Assembly (NCBI RefSeq): GCF_003425685.1
Contig: NZ_QJKM01000012.1
Coordinates: forward strand, 62,001 to 126,000
Direction of reading: 5' to 3'
DNA: 64,000 nucleotides
From: Rhizobium terrae
GTDB lineage: Bacteria; Pseudomonadota; Alphaproteobacteria; Rhizobiales; Rhizobiaceae
Below, piece after piece: positions 42,604-52,532 of this stretch; positions within the stretch are counted from its first letter, which is position 1; every line of letters begins with the position of its first letter. The notes beneath the pieces are model-generated. The model had not been told where the DNA came from, ran no database searches, and saw only the letters and a program-made list of their open reading frames with translations. A program made the position numbers and the translations under genes.

Positions 42604-43607
42604 CCGCACGGAACGCACAGGAACGCCTGCTCGATGTGAAAGGCCTGACCGTCGAAATCGACGGTCGCCGCGGCCCGGCCGTCATCGTCGACGGCATCGA
42701 TCTGCATGTCGGCAAGGGCGAAACGCTTGGGGTCGTTGGAGAATCCGGCTGCGGCAAGAGCCTCACCATGCTGAGCCTGATGCGGCTCCTGCCGAACAAG
42801 ATCAAGGTAACCAAAGGCACGGCCGAATTCGACGGTCGCGACCTGCACAAGATGTCCACCAGGGAGCTGCGCAAGGTGCGCGGCGGCGATATCGGCTTCG
42901 TCTTTCAGGACCCGATGACCTCGCTCAATCCGGTGATGCGGATCGGCGACCAGCTCTGCGAACCTCTGATCTATCACCGAAAGATGGCGAAGGCCGACGC
43001 CCGCAAGCGCGCCGTCGAATTGCTCCGTCTCGTCGGCATTCCAGGACCCGAGGAACGGCTGGAAGCCTATCCGCACGAACTTTCCGGCGGTATGCGCCAG
43101 CGCGTGATGATTGCAATCGGCCTTGCCTGTGATCCGAAACTCCTGATCGCCGACGAGCCGACCACCGCGCTCGACGTCACCATCCAGGCCCAGATCGTCG
43201 ATCTGGTGAAGGACCTGCGCAACAAGCTCGGCATGTCGGTCGTCTGGATCACCCATGACCTCGCGCTGATCGCGGGCCTCGCCGACCGCGTCGTTGTGCT
43301 TTATGCCGGCACCGTGGTCGAGGATGCGCCCGTCGATGATCTTTACGCAAACCCGAGCCATCCCTATACTCGTGGCCTGCTCGCTTCGATCCCGACGCTT
43401 TCGGATGCGCCGACCGCACGGTTGAGTTCGATCGGCGGTACGCCGCCGGAGCCTGGCCGCCGTCCCGCCGGCTGCCCGTTCGCGCCGCGCTGTCCGCTTG
43501 CGATGGATATCTGCCGGAGGGAAGTCCCGAAGCTTGAGCCGATCTCCTCCGGCGGCAGCCACCGCGCCGCCTGTTTTGCCGTCAACAAAGCATTGAAGGC
43601 CGCATGA
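42600..43607 (+). CDS. dipeptide-type ABC transporter ATPase (DppD-like)
   Basis: This 335-residue ATPase has Walker A GESGCGKS, the signature LSGGMRQRVMIAIGLA, and Walker B KLLIADEPTTALDVTIQAQI. The C-terminal oligopeptide-transporter extension holds four Cys (GCPFAPRCPLAMDICRREVP plus RAACFA), the pattern that binds an iron-sulfur cluster in related ATPases. The start is GTG overlapping the permease stop. Its stop overlaps the next ATPase gene. Confidence 0.94.
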   Translation: MTARNAQERLLDVKGLTVEIDGRRGPAVIVDGIDLHVGKGETLGVVGESGCGKSLTMLSLMRLLPNKIKVTKGTAEFDGRDLHKMSTRELRKVRGGDIGFVFQDPMTSLNPVMRIGDQLCEPLIYHRKMAKADARKRAVELLRLVGIPGPEERLEAYPHELSGGMRQRVMIAIGLACDPKLLIADEPTTALDVTIQAQIVDLVKDLRNKLGMSVVWITHDLALIAGLADRVVVLYAGTVVEDAPVDDLYANPSHPYTRGLLASIPTLSDAPTARLSSIGGTPPEPGRRPAGCPFAPRCPLAMDICRREVPKLEPISSGGSHRAACFAVNKALKAA

Positions 43608-44596
43608 TGAGTGCTGAACCCCTGCTCCGCGTCGAAAACCTGGTGAAGCATTTTCATGTGCGGCTCGGCGCCTTTGGCGAGAAAGCAGCAACCGTCTATG
43701 CACTGGACGATGTCAGTCTCGATATCCAAGAGGGTGAAACACTCTCGCTTGTCGGCGAATCCGGCTGTGGCAAGTCGACGACCGGCTTCACCATCCTGAA
43801 CCTCCATCGTGCCAGCGGCGGCAAGGTCATCTACAAGGGCCAGGATCTGACCCGACTGGACGAAAAGACCATGCGGCTCTTCCGCCGCGACCTGCAGATC
43901 GTCTTCCAGGACCCTTATTCGACGCTCAACCCGCGCATGACCGTCGGCGAGGCGATCGGTGAGCCGATGCTCTTCCACAAGCTCACCACCAGAGCACAAT
44001 TGAAAGACAAGACCGCCGCCCTGCTTCAGGATGTCGGCCTGCCCACTCGCTTCGCCTCGCGTTATCCGCATGAGCTTTCCGGCGGCCAGCGCCAGCGCGT
44101 GGTGATCGCAAGGGCGCTCGCTTGCCAGCCGAAATTCATCGTATGCGATGAAGCAATCTCTGCGCTCGATGTTTCGATCCAGGCGCAGATCATCAACCTG
44201 CTACTCGACCTGCAGGAAAAATACCGACTGACCTATCTTTTCATAGCGCACGATCTAGCCGTGGTACGGCACATCTCCACCCGCGTCGGCGTCATGTATC
44301 TCGGCCGTCTGGCGGAACTTGCCCCGCGCGATGCGCTGTTCCAGACCCCGCTGCATCCCTACACCAAGGCCCTGCTTTCCGCCGTACCGGAGACCGACCC
44401 GGAACGCGAACGCAACCGCAAGCGTCAGATCCTGCAGGGCGATGTGCCAAGCCCGCTTGATCCGCCATCAGGGTGCCGTTTCCATACCCGCTGCCCGATC
44501 GCCATGGAAGTCTGCTCCAGGACCGTGCCGGAGTGGAGTGCCGCCCGTCCGGGTCATCTCGTCGCCTGCCATGCGGTCAATTCCGGAGTAAGCTGA
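43604..44596 (+). CDS. dipeptide-type ABC transporter ATPase (DppF-like)
   Basis: This 330-residue ATPase is the partner of the preceding one. Walker A is GESGCGKS, the signature LSGGQRQRVVIARALA, Walker B KFIVCDEAISALDVSIQAQI. Note Ala-Ile after Asp-Glu where Pro is common. The C terminus again has the Cys-rich extension (GCRFHTRCPIAMEVCSRTVP). Two ATGs in a row (43604, 43607) are possible starts. The stop overlaps the kinase start (TGATG). Confidence 0.94.
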   Translation: MMSAEPLLRVENLVKHFHVRLGAFGEKAATVYALDDVSLDIQEGETLSLVGESGCGKSTTGFTILNLHRASGGKVIYKGQDLTRLDEKTMRLFRRDLQIVFQDPYSTLNPRMTVGEAIGEPMLFHKLTTRAQLKDKTAALLQDVGLPTRFASRYPHELSGGQRQRVVIARALACQPKFIVCDEAISALDVSIQAQIINLLLDLQEKYRLTYLFIAHDLAVVRHISTRVGVMYLGRLAELAPRDALFQTPLHPYTKALLSAVPETDPERERNRKRQILQGDVPSPLDPPSGCRFHTRCPIAMEVCSRTVPEWSAARPGHLVACHAVNSGVS

Positions 44597-45672
44597 TGGG
44601 GATCAAGGTCGCGATCATCGCTGACGATCTGACGGGAGCCCTGGATACGGGCACGCCCTTCGTCGCGGCGGGGCTTGCGGTAGCCGTCGCGACGGACGTG
44701 GAGAACATTCCGGCAGCGTTGCGCGGCGCTCCCGATATATTGGTGGTCAATACCGCTTCGCGGGTCATGGCTTCGCAGGACGCCGCAACACGAGCCGCAC
44801 GCGCTGCCTCGCTGATCGCCATGGCCGAGCCGGCCTTTATTTTCAAGAAGATCGACTCCCGGCTCAAAGGCAATATCGCGGCGGAAAGCGAGGCGATTAC
44901 CCGCGCCTTCGGCTATCGCAAGTTCGTCGTGGCGCCCGCCATTCCCGATCAGCATCGATTTACGCGCGGCGGCTCGATGATCGGCCGGGGCATCGACCAT
45001 GCTCTGCCGATTCTGCCATTATTTTCGGGACCTGGCGTCGATCTGGTGATTGCCGATGCCGAAACCGAAGCCGACCTCGACCGCATCGTGAACGAGCACG
45101 ATTGGCGCGAAGCGGTCGCGGTCGGTGCGCGTGGGCTCGGCATGGCGCTGGCACGACGTCTTGGCAAGCCAGGAGGCAGGGCACAGACGTTCCTATCGAG
45201 TAGAAGAACGCTGTTCGCTATCGGCTCGCGCGATCCCATCACCGCGGCGCAGATGGCGGCACTGGAAAACGGCGGCTATCTCAATGCTGTCCTGGACGCT
45301 CCGGGCGGCATTTTGAAGGATACCGCGATAGCTGCGGCATTGCCCGTGCTGATCCGCTGCTCCGGTGAGATCGAAGCGGACATGAACACAGTGGCCTATC
45401 GTTTTGCTGCGATCGTGGCGAAGATGATCGAGATGGCCGCACCCGATACAGTGGTGACGGGCGGCGGAGATACAGCCTATGCGCTGCTGAGGAGTCTCAA
45501 TGTCGGTGTGCTGTTTCCCAAGGGAGAGGTCGAAGCCGGCATTCCCTGGTGCGAAATCCTTTTGGAAAACGGCCGGCAAATCCGGGTTGCGGTGAAGTCG
45601 GGGGGCTTCGGTACGCGGGAATCTCTGATAAAAGCAATGGAAACGGCGCCGGAAACGCGGCGGGCCGTATGA
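44596..45672 (+). CDS. four-carbon acid sugar kinase family protein (DUF1537; OtnK/DtnK-like)
   Basis: This 358-residue kinase matches the DUF1537 family: KVAIIADDLTGALDTGTPF at the N terminus, FKKIDSRLKGNIAAE, VVAPAIPDQHRFTRGG, and the C-terminal nucleotide site VVTGGGDTAYALLRSLNV with GIPWCEI. Characterised members phosphorylate D-threonate, D-erythronate or L-threonate. The product of such a kinase is the substrate of PdxA2-type dehydrogenases, encoded at 34037. The start overlaps the ATPase stop, so kinase and importer are made together. It is shorter than many DUF1537 proteins (about 400-430), mostly in the middle section. The exact acid is unknown. Confidence 0.88.
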   Translation: MGIKVAIIADDLTGALDTGTPFVAAGLAVAVATDVENIPAALRGAPDILVVNTASRVMASQDAATRAARAASLIAMAEPAFIFKKIDSRLKGNIAAESEAITRAFGYRKFVVAPAIPDQHRFTRGGSMIGRGIDHALPILPLFSGPGVDLVIADAETEADLDRIVNEHDWREAVAVGARGLGMALARRLGKPGGRAQTFLSSRRTLFAIGSRDPITAAQMAALENGGYLNAVLDAPGGILKDTAIAAALPVLIRCSGEIEADMNTVAYRFAAIVAKMIEMAAPDTVVTGGGDTAYALLRSLNVGVLFPKGEVEAGIPWCEILLENGRQIRVAVKSGGFGTRESLIKAMETAPETRRAV

Positions 45673-46451
45673 TGAGACGCATGGCAGACCGATTGGCAGA
45701 AACTGCGCAAAAAGAAAATCCGGTGACCCAAGGCGCCAAAACGGAACGCGGCCGAACCGTGAAGCTGGTCGATCGTGTGTTCGATCAGCTTCACGAACGC
45801 ATCCGCACCGGCAATTATGCGCCCGACACCCGCCTGCCCGGAGAACACGAATTGGCCGCCATGCTGGGCGTCTCCCGCCCCGTCGTACGCGATGCGCTGA
45901 GCAGGCTGCGCGACCAGGGCCTCATCTATTCCCGACAGGGTGCAGGCACGTTCGTCAGCGCCCAGGCCTCCGGTGCGGCCCAGCTCGCCTATTCGCCGGT
46001 CAAGTCGATCGCCGACATCCAGCGCTGCTACGAATTCCGCCTGACGATCGAACCGGCCGCCGCCTTCTTCGCCGCCCAGCGGCGCGACAAGGCGGCAATC
46101 GAGAAGATCGCCGAAGCGCTCGCCGAGTTGCGCGAGGCGACCAGTCACCAGCTGCATCGGGTGGAGGCGGATTTCAACTTCCACAGGGCCGTCACAGAGG
46201 CCGCCAACAACCATTTCTACACGGCCTCGATGGAGGCGCTGAAGGCGCATATCGCGGTCGGCATGCACCTGCACGGCCTGTCGCTGATGGGGCCGCGTCC
46301 CGGGCTGCAGCAGGTCTATGACGAACACCAGGAAATTTTTCGAGCCGTCGCCGACGGTCGCGCGGAAGACGCCCGCGAACTGATGCGCAAGCATCTGGAA
46401 GGCTCTCGCGACCGGCTTTTCGAAGGCCGGGTGCTCGACCTCTCCTTCTGA
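45669..46451 (+). CDS. GntR family transcriptional regulator, FCD subfamily
   Basis: This roughly 260-residue regulator has an N-terminal winged helix (LVDRVFDQLHERIRTGNYAP, ELAAMLGVSRPVVRDALSRL, IYSRQGAGTFVS) and an FCD domain with the metal-binding residues in ADFNFHRAVTEAANNHFY and VYDEHQEIFRAVADG. Starts at 45669, 45672 or 45681 are possible; the first overlaps the kinase stop (ATGA). It is the last gene of the importer-kinase operon, so it probably regulates that operon and the divergent aldolase block. Confidence 0.88.
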   Translation: MMRRMADRLAETAQKENPVTQGAKTERGRTVKLVDRVFDQLHERIRTGNYAPDTRLPGEHELAAMLGVSRPVVRDALSRLRDQGLIYSRQGAGTFVSAQASGAAQLAYSPVKSIADIQRCYEFRLTIEPAAAFFAAQRRDKAAIEKIAEALAELREATSHQLHRVEADFNFHRAVTEAANNHFYTASMEALKAHIAVGMHLHGLSLMGPRPGLQQVYDEHQEIFRAVADGRAEDARELMRKHLEGSRDRLFEGRVLDLSF

Positions 46452-46489
46452 CCGCCGCTCAAGCTGCGGCAGACTATCGAGCGAAAGCA

Positions 46490-46534
46490 CCATCGAACCT
46501 TCGATGGCTTCGCCTTTCGTAAGCCATCGAAGGT
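46490..46534. terminator. bidirectional hairpin between convergent gntR and SMP-30 genes
   Basis: ACCTTCGATGGCTT at 46497-46510 pairs perfectly with AAGCCATCGAAGGT at 46521-46534 over a ten-base loop. An alternative hairpin, CCATCGAA-CC-TTCGATGG at 46490-46507, uses the same left arm, so the two exclude each other. The region lies between converging genes and probably terminates both, although no T-run is present. Confidence 0.55.
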
Positions 46535-46713
46535 CACCATGATCTGCAAGGTTACGCCGATTGTGGACATCCGGCACATGATCGAACCATGGCATGGTCG
46601 AGACATCGAAGCCGGCGAGGAAGTCGGGTCCCTCCTTCGTAGTCAGGGGAGCAACGGCAAAGCTTCGATCGTCGGAGATGAACAGTGCTGCGGGTCTTGT
46701 CGAGGCGCAGGGA

Positions 46714-47586
46714 TCAAAAACCTTTCATGCGATGAACCGGCGTGCCGGCCACGGGCAATTGCGTCAGGAACACGCTTCCCGCCAGAGGATATTTGTCGAG
46801 GATCTCGGGCGAAAGATACAGGTGCGAGGTGATTAGCAGGGTCTTTCGGTCCGGCCCGCAAAAACATGGCATGGTGGGCGAAGGTACCGGCAACTCGTAT
46901 TTGGCGGTCAGCCGGCCATCCGGCGCGTAACGGTTGAGACAACCGGCGGAAACTCCGGCGCTCCAATAGTTGCCGTTGGCATCCACCGCTCCGCCATCCG
47001 GTCGGCCGTCGGTTTCGCCGGGTTCGGCGATGCGAAGGCCTTCACCCATTTCGCCGTTCACGGGATCAAACGCATGCCGCTCGATCCATTTGCCGCCGGA
47101 ATCGGTGTGATACATGCTGCGGCCGTCCGGCGACCAGGCAAGACCATTCGAAATGAGGAACCCTTCCTTCTTACGCACCATCTGGCCGTCCGAGCCGATG
47201 CGATAGAGGGAACAAACTGCCTGCCGCTCCAGCCGCTGGTCCATGGTGCCGACCCAGAAGGCGCCGTCCGGGCCGACCTTACCGTCGTTGAGCCGGTTGG
47301 TCTCCAGTTCGCCCTCAAGCGCGGCAAGCGTTTCGCGGCTGCCGGTATCGGGATCGAAAAGGATCAGCTCGCGAGTCAACGAGACGATCAGCCGACCGCT
47401 TTCGCAGAGCCCGAGCGAGCAGACATTGGTGCCAAGCACCCATTCCTCGACCACGCCCTCCCCAAGCTTCAGGGCGAAGAGACGGCCGGTCGGGATGTCG
47501 CAGAGGAAAACCAATCCGCGCTTCTCGTCCCAGACCGGACTCTCGCCAAGTCCAAGGCTCAGCCCCTCGACCGCCTCGAAACGCAT
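46714..47586 (-). CDS. SMP-30/gluconolactonase family lactonase
   Basis: This 290-residue six-bladed propeller enzyme shows SMP-30 blocks: LGLGESPVWDEKRGLVFLCD with the metal Glu, RLNDGKVGPDGAFWVGTMDQ, FLISNGLAWSPDGRSMYHTD with metal Asn and later Asp, and GRPDGGAVDANGNYWSAGVS. The family hydrolyses sugar lactones to free aldonic acids with a bound divalent metal. The start at 47586 overlaps the enolase-superfamily stop by one base. The lactonase would feed an acid-sugar dehydratase, which fits the enolase-type and IlvD-type enzymes encoded around it. Confidence 0.9.
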   Translation of the reverse strand: MRFEAVEGLSLGLGESPVWDEKRGLVFLCDIPTGRLFALKLGEGVVEEWVLGTNVCSLGLCESGRLIVSLTRELILFDPDTGSRETLAALEGELETNRLNDGKVGPDGAFWVGTMDQRLERQAVCSLYRIGSDGQMVRKKEGFLISNGLAWSPDGRSMYHTDSGGKWIERHAFDPVNGEMGEGLRIAEPGETDGRPDGGAVDANGNYWSAGVSAGCLNRYAPDGRLTAKYELPVPSPTMPCFCGPDRKTLLITSHLYLSPEILDKYPLAGSVFLTQLPVAGTPVHRMKGF

Positions 47587-48788
47587 CAGAGGTCCGCGCC
47601 CGCCGTGGTCTGGCGGATGACGTCCGGGTTGTCGAGCACATAATCGCTGAGTTCGAGGCCGAGACCGGCGCCTTCGAACGGATAGATCTGGCCCTTCTCG
47701 ATGCGTGGCATGACGGTGACGAGATCGCGGTACCAAGTCGAGTAATAGGCGCGCACCGACTCTTGGAAGATGGCGTTCGGCGCGTTCAGTGACAGATGGA
47801 TCGAGGCCGCGAAGACGACCGGACCCGTGCAGTCATGCGGCGCGATCGGCCGCTGGAAGGCTTCGGCCATCGACGCGATCTTCTTCGCTTCGCTGAGGCC
47901 TCCGCACCAGGAAATGTCGAGCATCACATAATCGACAGCATTCTTGCGGAGAAGCTCGACGAACTGTGCGCGGGTCGCAAGCGTCTCGCTGGCACAAACC
48001 GGCAGGCCAGAACGCTGGGCATAGACTGTCAGCGCCTCCGTATCCTGCATCTTGATCGGGTCCTCCATCCAGAAGGGCCGGAATTCCTTCATCTCGCGGG
48101 CGATCGCCAGTGCCGAAGGCAGGTCCCACATGGAGTGCAGCTCGACCATCACCTCCATTTTTTCGCCAACCGCATCACGGATCTTACGGAACGGCTCAAG
48201 ACCTTTCTGAAGGTCGTCCCTGTGAATGAAGTTGCCGCCGCCCGCCACCGCGCAGGGATCAAGCGGCCAGATCTTCATAGCGGTGATGCCTTCGGAGAGC
48301 AGACTTTCGGCGAGCGCGCCGGCATCGTTGGTGAAGGCCACCTGGTCGTCGTAAGGCCCCTGCGGCTTATCGGCATCGCCGATGTAGCGTCGCGAACCGC
48401 GGCTGTTGTAGGAATAACCGGCGCAGGTGTTGTAGGTACGGATCGAGGGCCGCGACAGGCCGCCGAGCAATTGGTGGATCGGCTGGTTCGTGACCTTGCC
48501 GAAGATATCCCATAGCGCGATGTCGACGGCGGAAGCCGCGCGAATTTCGACGCCCGAGGAACGGAAGCCGACATAGGTTTCGGTCAGCATCTTGGAGATA
48601 CGGTCAATCTCCAGCGGGTTCTTGCCAATCAGCGCCGGCGCTACTTCCCCATGCAGATAGGTCGCGACAGCATCGGCACCACGAAAGGTTTCGCCAAGCC
48701 CGATGATCCCTTCATCGGTGTGGATACGCAGCCAGATGATGTTGTCTAGGCTGGGAAGCTGAACGGTTTCGAACGCAATGATTTTCAT
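47586..48788 (-). CDS. enolase-superfamily sugar-acid dehydratase (mandelate racemase/muconate lactonizing family)
   Basis: This 400-residue enzyme has an N-terminal capping domain (MKIIAFETVQLPSLDNIIWL) and a TIM barrel. The catalytic and metal residues can be placed as Lys in GITAMKIWPLDP, the metal site near MVELHSMWDLPSALAI, Glu in FWMEDPIKMQ, Glu in PVCASETLATRAQF, and His in RPIAPHDCTGPVVF. Members abstract a proton alpha to a carboxylate and mostly dehydrate acid sugars. The ATG at 48788 fits the domain start; another lies two codons earlier. It follows the truncated Tat leader gene and precedes the lactonase gene. The substrate is unknown. Confidence 0.88.
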   Translation of the reverse strand: MKIIAFETVQLPSLDNIIWLRIHTDEGIIGLGETFRGADAVATYLHGEVAPALIGKNPLEIDRISKMLTETYVGFRSSGVEIRAASAVDIALWDIFGKVTNQPIHQLLGGLSRPSIRTYNTCAGYSYNSRGSRRYIGDADKPQGPYDDQVAFTNDAGALAESLLSEGITAMKIWPLDPCAVAGGGNFIHRDDLQKGLEPFRKIRDAVGEKMEVMVELHSMWDLPSALAIAREMKEFRPFWMEDPIKMQDTEALTVYAQRSGLPVCASETLATRAQFVELLRKNAVDYVMLDISWCGGLSEAKKIASMAEAFQRPIAPHDCTGPVVFAASIHLSLNAPNAIFQESVRAYYSTWYRDLVTVMPRIEKGQIYPFEGAGLGLELSDYVLDNPDVIRQTTAGADL

Positions 48789-48901
48789 GAACACGCCACC
48801 GGCGACTTCGGAAGCGACGGGGACGCCGCCAGGGCACGGACCGACGAAAGCGTAGCCGCCGCGACACGCAGAAAGCTGCGACGCGAAACTTTCGAGTTCA
48901 T
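48785..48901 (-). pseudogene. remnant of a Tat-exported binding-protein gene (leader only)
   Basis: An ATG at 48901 with a strong GGAGGA ribosome-binding site starts a 38-residue frame, MNSKVSRRSFLRVAAATLSS then VRALAASPSLPKSPVACS. This is a standard twin-arginine leader with nothing after the cleavage region; it ends four bases into the enolase-superfamily gene. The other transporter genes that usually accompany such a binding protein are missing too. The simplest reading is a deletion that removed an ABC or TRAP binding protein and its partners and joined the leader to the next gene. Translation may still help couple the downstream gene. Confidence 0.65.
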
Positions 48902-48980
48902 TCTTAAATCCTCCACAACAGACCTGGCTTCAACTGATCCGGCGCAGGATGCCGGCACATATAAACCTCCCTTTGCCGCT

Positions 48981-49889
48981 TCAGGCAGCGACGGGTTCCC
49001 AGCTTTCGAGAATCTGTTTGAGCTGCTTGCGGTCGACAGCATCGAGCGCCGGCACACCGGGAAGACGCACCGGACCTACATTCTCGCCGCGCAGCATCAG
49101 CGCTTCCTTGACGACCGTGACATTGGCACCGTTGTTGAACTTGGTGCGCAGCATTTCAAAGCCGGCGATCTTGGTAACAAGGGTCCGCGCCTTGGCATAG
49201 TCGCCCGCTTCCAGCGCATTCCACACAGCCAGCGAACGGGCCGGATCGACATTGACGAGGCCGGATGTGAAGCCCTTCGCACCGAGCGCATAGAAGGGAG
49301 CCGCCCAGCCTTCCGCGAGGCCGCAGATCCAGACCGCATCCGTACCTTCCGTGGCGCGGACGCATTCGGAAAACAGCATCATGTCGGCCGAAGCGAACTT
49401 GACGCCGGCGATGTTCTGATGGGTCGCAATGCGCGCGAGATCGCTGACGGCGATGGCATTCGAGCGGACATAGGCGACGAGCGGCAGCTCGGAGGCCTCC
49501 GCAATCGCTATAAAATAGTCGGCCTGTGCCCTGGGTCCCGCGAATGGATCGAGCGGATGGTGGACCATGACACCCTGAGCACCCTCGCGCTTGGCGGCTT
49601 TGGCGGTTGCGACCGCCTCACCGATGGAGCGGCCAGCAGCAGCGGTGACTGCCGTCCTGCCTCCAACAGCTGCAATGCAGATCGCCTGCAGGCGGATTAC
49701 CTCCTCGTGCTGAAGACTGTAGAATTCGCCGGTATTGCCGCCAGAAACGATGTTATGGATCCCGGCGTCGGCGATGCGGCGAATGATCTTTCCGGTCAGC
49801 TGCGGCTCGATCGTGCCTGACTGGTCGTAGGCCGTCACATGGACGCCAGAAATGCCCGTGAGGACACGTTTGTAATCGCGGATATTCAT
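48981..49889 (-). CDS. DapA-type aldolase/lyase (second)
   Basis: This 302-residue TIM-barrel protein carries the GGNTGEFYSLQHEEVIRLQA block, Tyr in LPLVAYVRSNAIAV, and the Schiff-base Lys in NIAGVKFASADMML. The residues after the Lys (Phe-Ala-Ser) differ from the usual Asp-Ser-Ser. Relatives include KDG and 2-keto-3-deoxy-arabinonate aldolases or dehydratases. The ATG at 49889 was preferred over 49940 because AGGAAA is well placed. It is ten bases downstream of the gntR gene. It should act after the dehydratases of the module. Confidence 0.87.
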   Translation of the reverse strand: MNIRDYKRVLTGISGVHVTAYDQSGTIEPQLTGKIIRRIADAGIHNIVSGGNTGEFYSLQHEEVIRLQAICIAAVGGRTAVTAAAGRSIGEAVATAKAAKREGAQGVMVHHPLDPFAGPRAQADYFIAIAEASELPLVAYVRSNAIAVSDLARIATHQNIAGVKFASADMMLFSECVRATEGTDAVWICGLAEGWAAPFYALGAKGFTSGLVNVDPARSLAVWNALEAGDYAKARTLVTKIAGFEMLRTKFNNGANVTVVKEALMLRGENVGPVRLPGVPALDAVDRKQLKQILESWEPVAA

Positions 49890-49899
49890 GTCCGGTTTC

Positions 49900-50568
49900 C
49901 TAATTCTCGGCTTGCGACACGCGGAGGAGATGCTTCTCACCCGAGCGAATGACGTGATCGCGCATCAGCCGTTCGGCGAGGTCCGCCTCGTGGTTGGCGA
50001 TGGCATTGGCGATGGCCTCGTGCTCCTCGACGGCCTGGAAGCGCTCACGCTCTTCCGACAGCACGATGAGGCGGGCCGTATGAGTGTAGATGTTCTGCCC
50101 ACTCTGGAGACGGCGCAGATAACCACAGCCCGACGCCTCGTGGATGACATTGTGAAAGCGTTCGTTGAGAGCGATCAGCTCCAGGACGTCCACCGTCTCC
50201 AAACCAGCGCGCATCTCGACGATCAACGTGCGCAACTGCGCCACCTGCTCCTTGCTGACCCGCTTAGCTGCCTGCCGGGCGATCATGCTTTCGATCGCGG
50301 CGCGCGCCAGCATCATCTCTTCCGCCTGGGCGGCATTGAAGGTGACGTAGATGCCGCGACGCGGCTCGGAACGCACAAGCCCTTCCGCCTCCAGCACCCG
50401 CAGCGCCTCCTTGAGCGGGGTTGTGCTGATGCCGAGCTGGCTGGCAAGCTGGCGCTCGTTAAGCTTTTCTTCACTCCTCAGCTTACCGGAGATAATCGCA
50501 TCCCGAAGCAGGCCATAAACGTGATCCCGCAGGCTTTTCAGAAACACCGGCTCGACTGGCAGAAGCAT
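49900..50568 (-). CDS. GntR family transcriptional regulator, FCD subfamily
   Basis: This 222-residue regulator has an N-terminal winged helix (LRDHVYGLLRDAIISGKLRS, LASQLGISTTPLKEALRVLE) and an FCD domain with LIALNERFHNVIHEASGC, AVEEHEAIANAIANHEADL and the late RLMRDHVI. It is divergent from the IlvD/Edd dehydratase gene and is the first gene of the minus-strand block gntR, aldolase, enolase-type, lactonase. Two identical palindromes lie in the divergent promoter and are its likely operators. Control of both directions by this protein is inferred. Confidence 0.9.
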   Translation of the reverse strand: MLLPVEPVFLKSLRDHVYGLLRDAIISGKLRSEEKLNERQLASQLGISTTPLKEALRVLEAEGLVRSEPRRGIYVTFNAAQAEEMMLARAAIESMIARQAAKRVSKEQVAQLRTLIVEMRAGLETVDVLELIALNERFHNVIHEASGCGYLRRLQSGQNIYTHTARLIVLSEERERFQAVEEHEAIANAIANHEADLAERLMRDHVIRSGEKHLLRVSQAEN

Positions 50569-50630
50569 ATTCTCGCCTCCATTCGGATCTCTATCTCCCT
50601 CGCGTTGAGGAGTGATCTAGCAGTTGAAAT

Positions 50631-50642
50631 TTGATATATCAA
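50631..50642. promoter_or_regulatory. GntR operator copy 1
   Basis: TTGATATATCAA is a perfect 12-base palindrome in the gntR/ilvD-like divergent promoter. An identical copy begins 28 bases further on. Such AT-rich palindromes are typical FCD-GntR binding sites. Confidence 0.7.
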
Positions 50643-50658
50643 GTGATGAATCTGAAAC

Positions 50659-50670
50659 TTGATATATCAA
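50659..50670. promoter_or_regulatory. GntR operator copy 2
   Basis: This is the second perfect TTGATATATCAA palindrome. Centre-to-centre distance to copy 1 is 28 bases. A TTG inside this site opens a long frame into the dehydratase gene, but the protein should start at 50776, after the operator. Confidence 0.7.
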
Positions 50671-50775
50671 TTCTTCGCAAGGATGTTTAAGTTGACCCGC
50701 GGTTTGGAGGAGGTCCAACTCGACGAGTCGCAGAATTCGCTCGGCGTCAGGGCAGGAAAATCTGGAAACATCAGC

Positions 50776-52506
<1,731 letters not shown>

Positions 52507-52532
52507 TCCAGCATTCTCTCAGTGGAGACCTC

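Noticed and set aside
46540..46713. An open frame on the minus strand (text such as DFLAGFDVSTMPWFDHVPDV) between the gntR and SMP-30 genes
   Set aside because: It has no start with a ribosome-binding site, runs antisense through gntR, crosses the 14-pair hairpin and matches no family I know. It may be chance in GC-rich DNA.
50659..50775. A TTG start that would add 39 residues to the IlvD/Edd dehydratase
   Set aside because: It lies inside the second GntR operator and the extra residues are not part of the family; MSKAAASLRSARWF at 50776 is the normal beginning.
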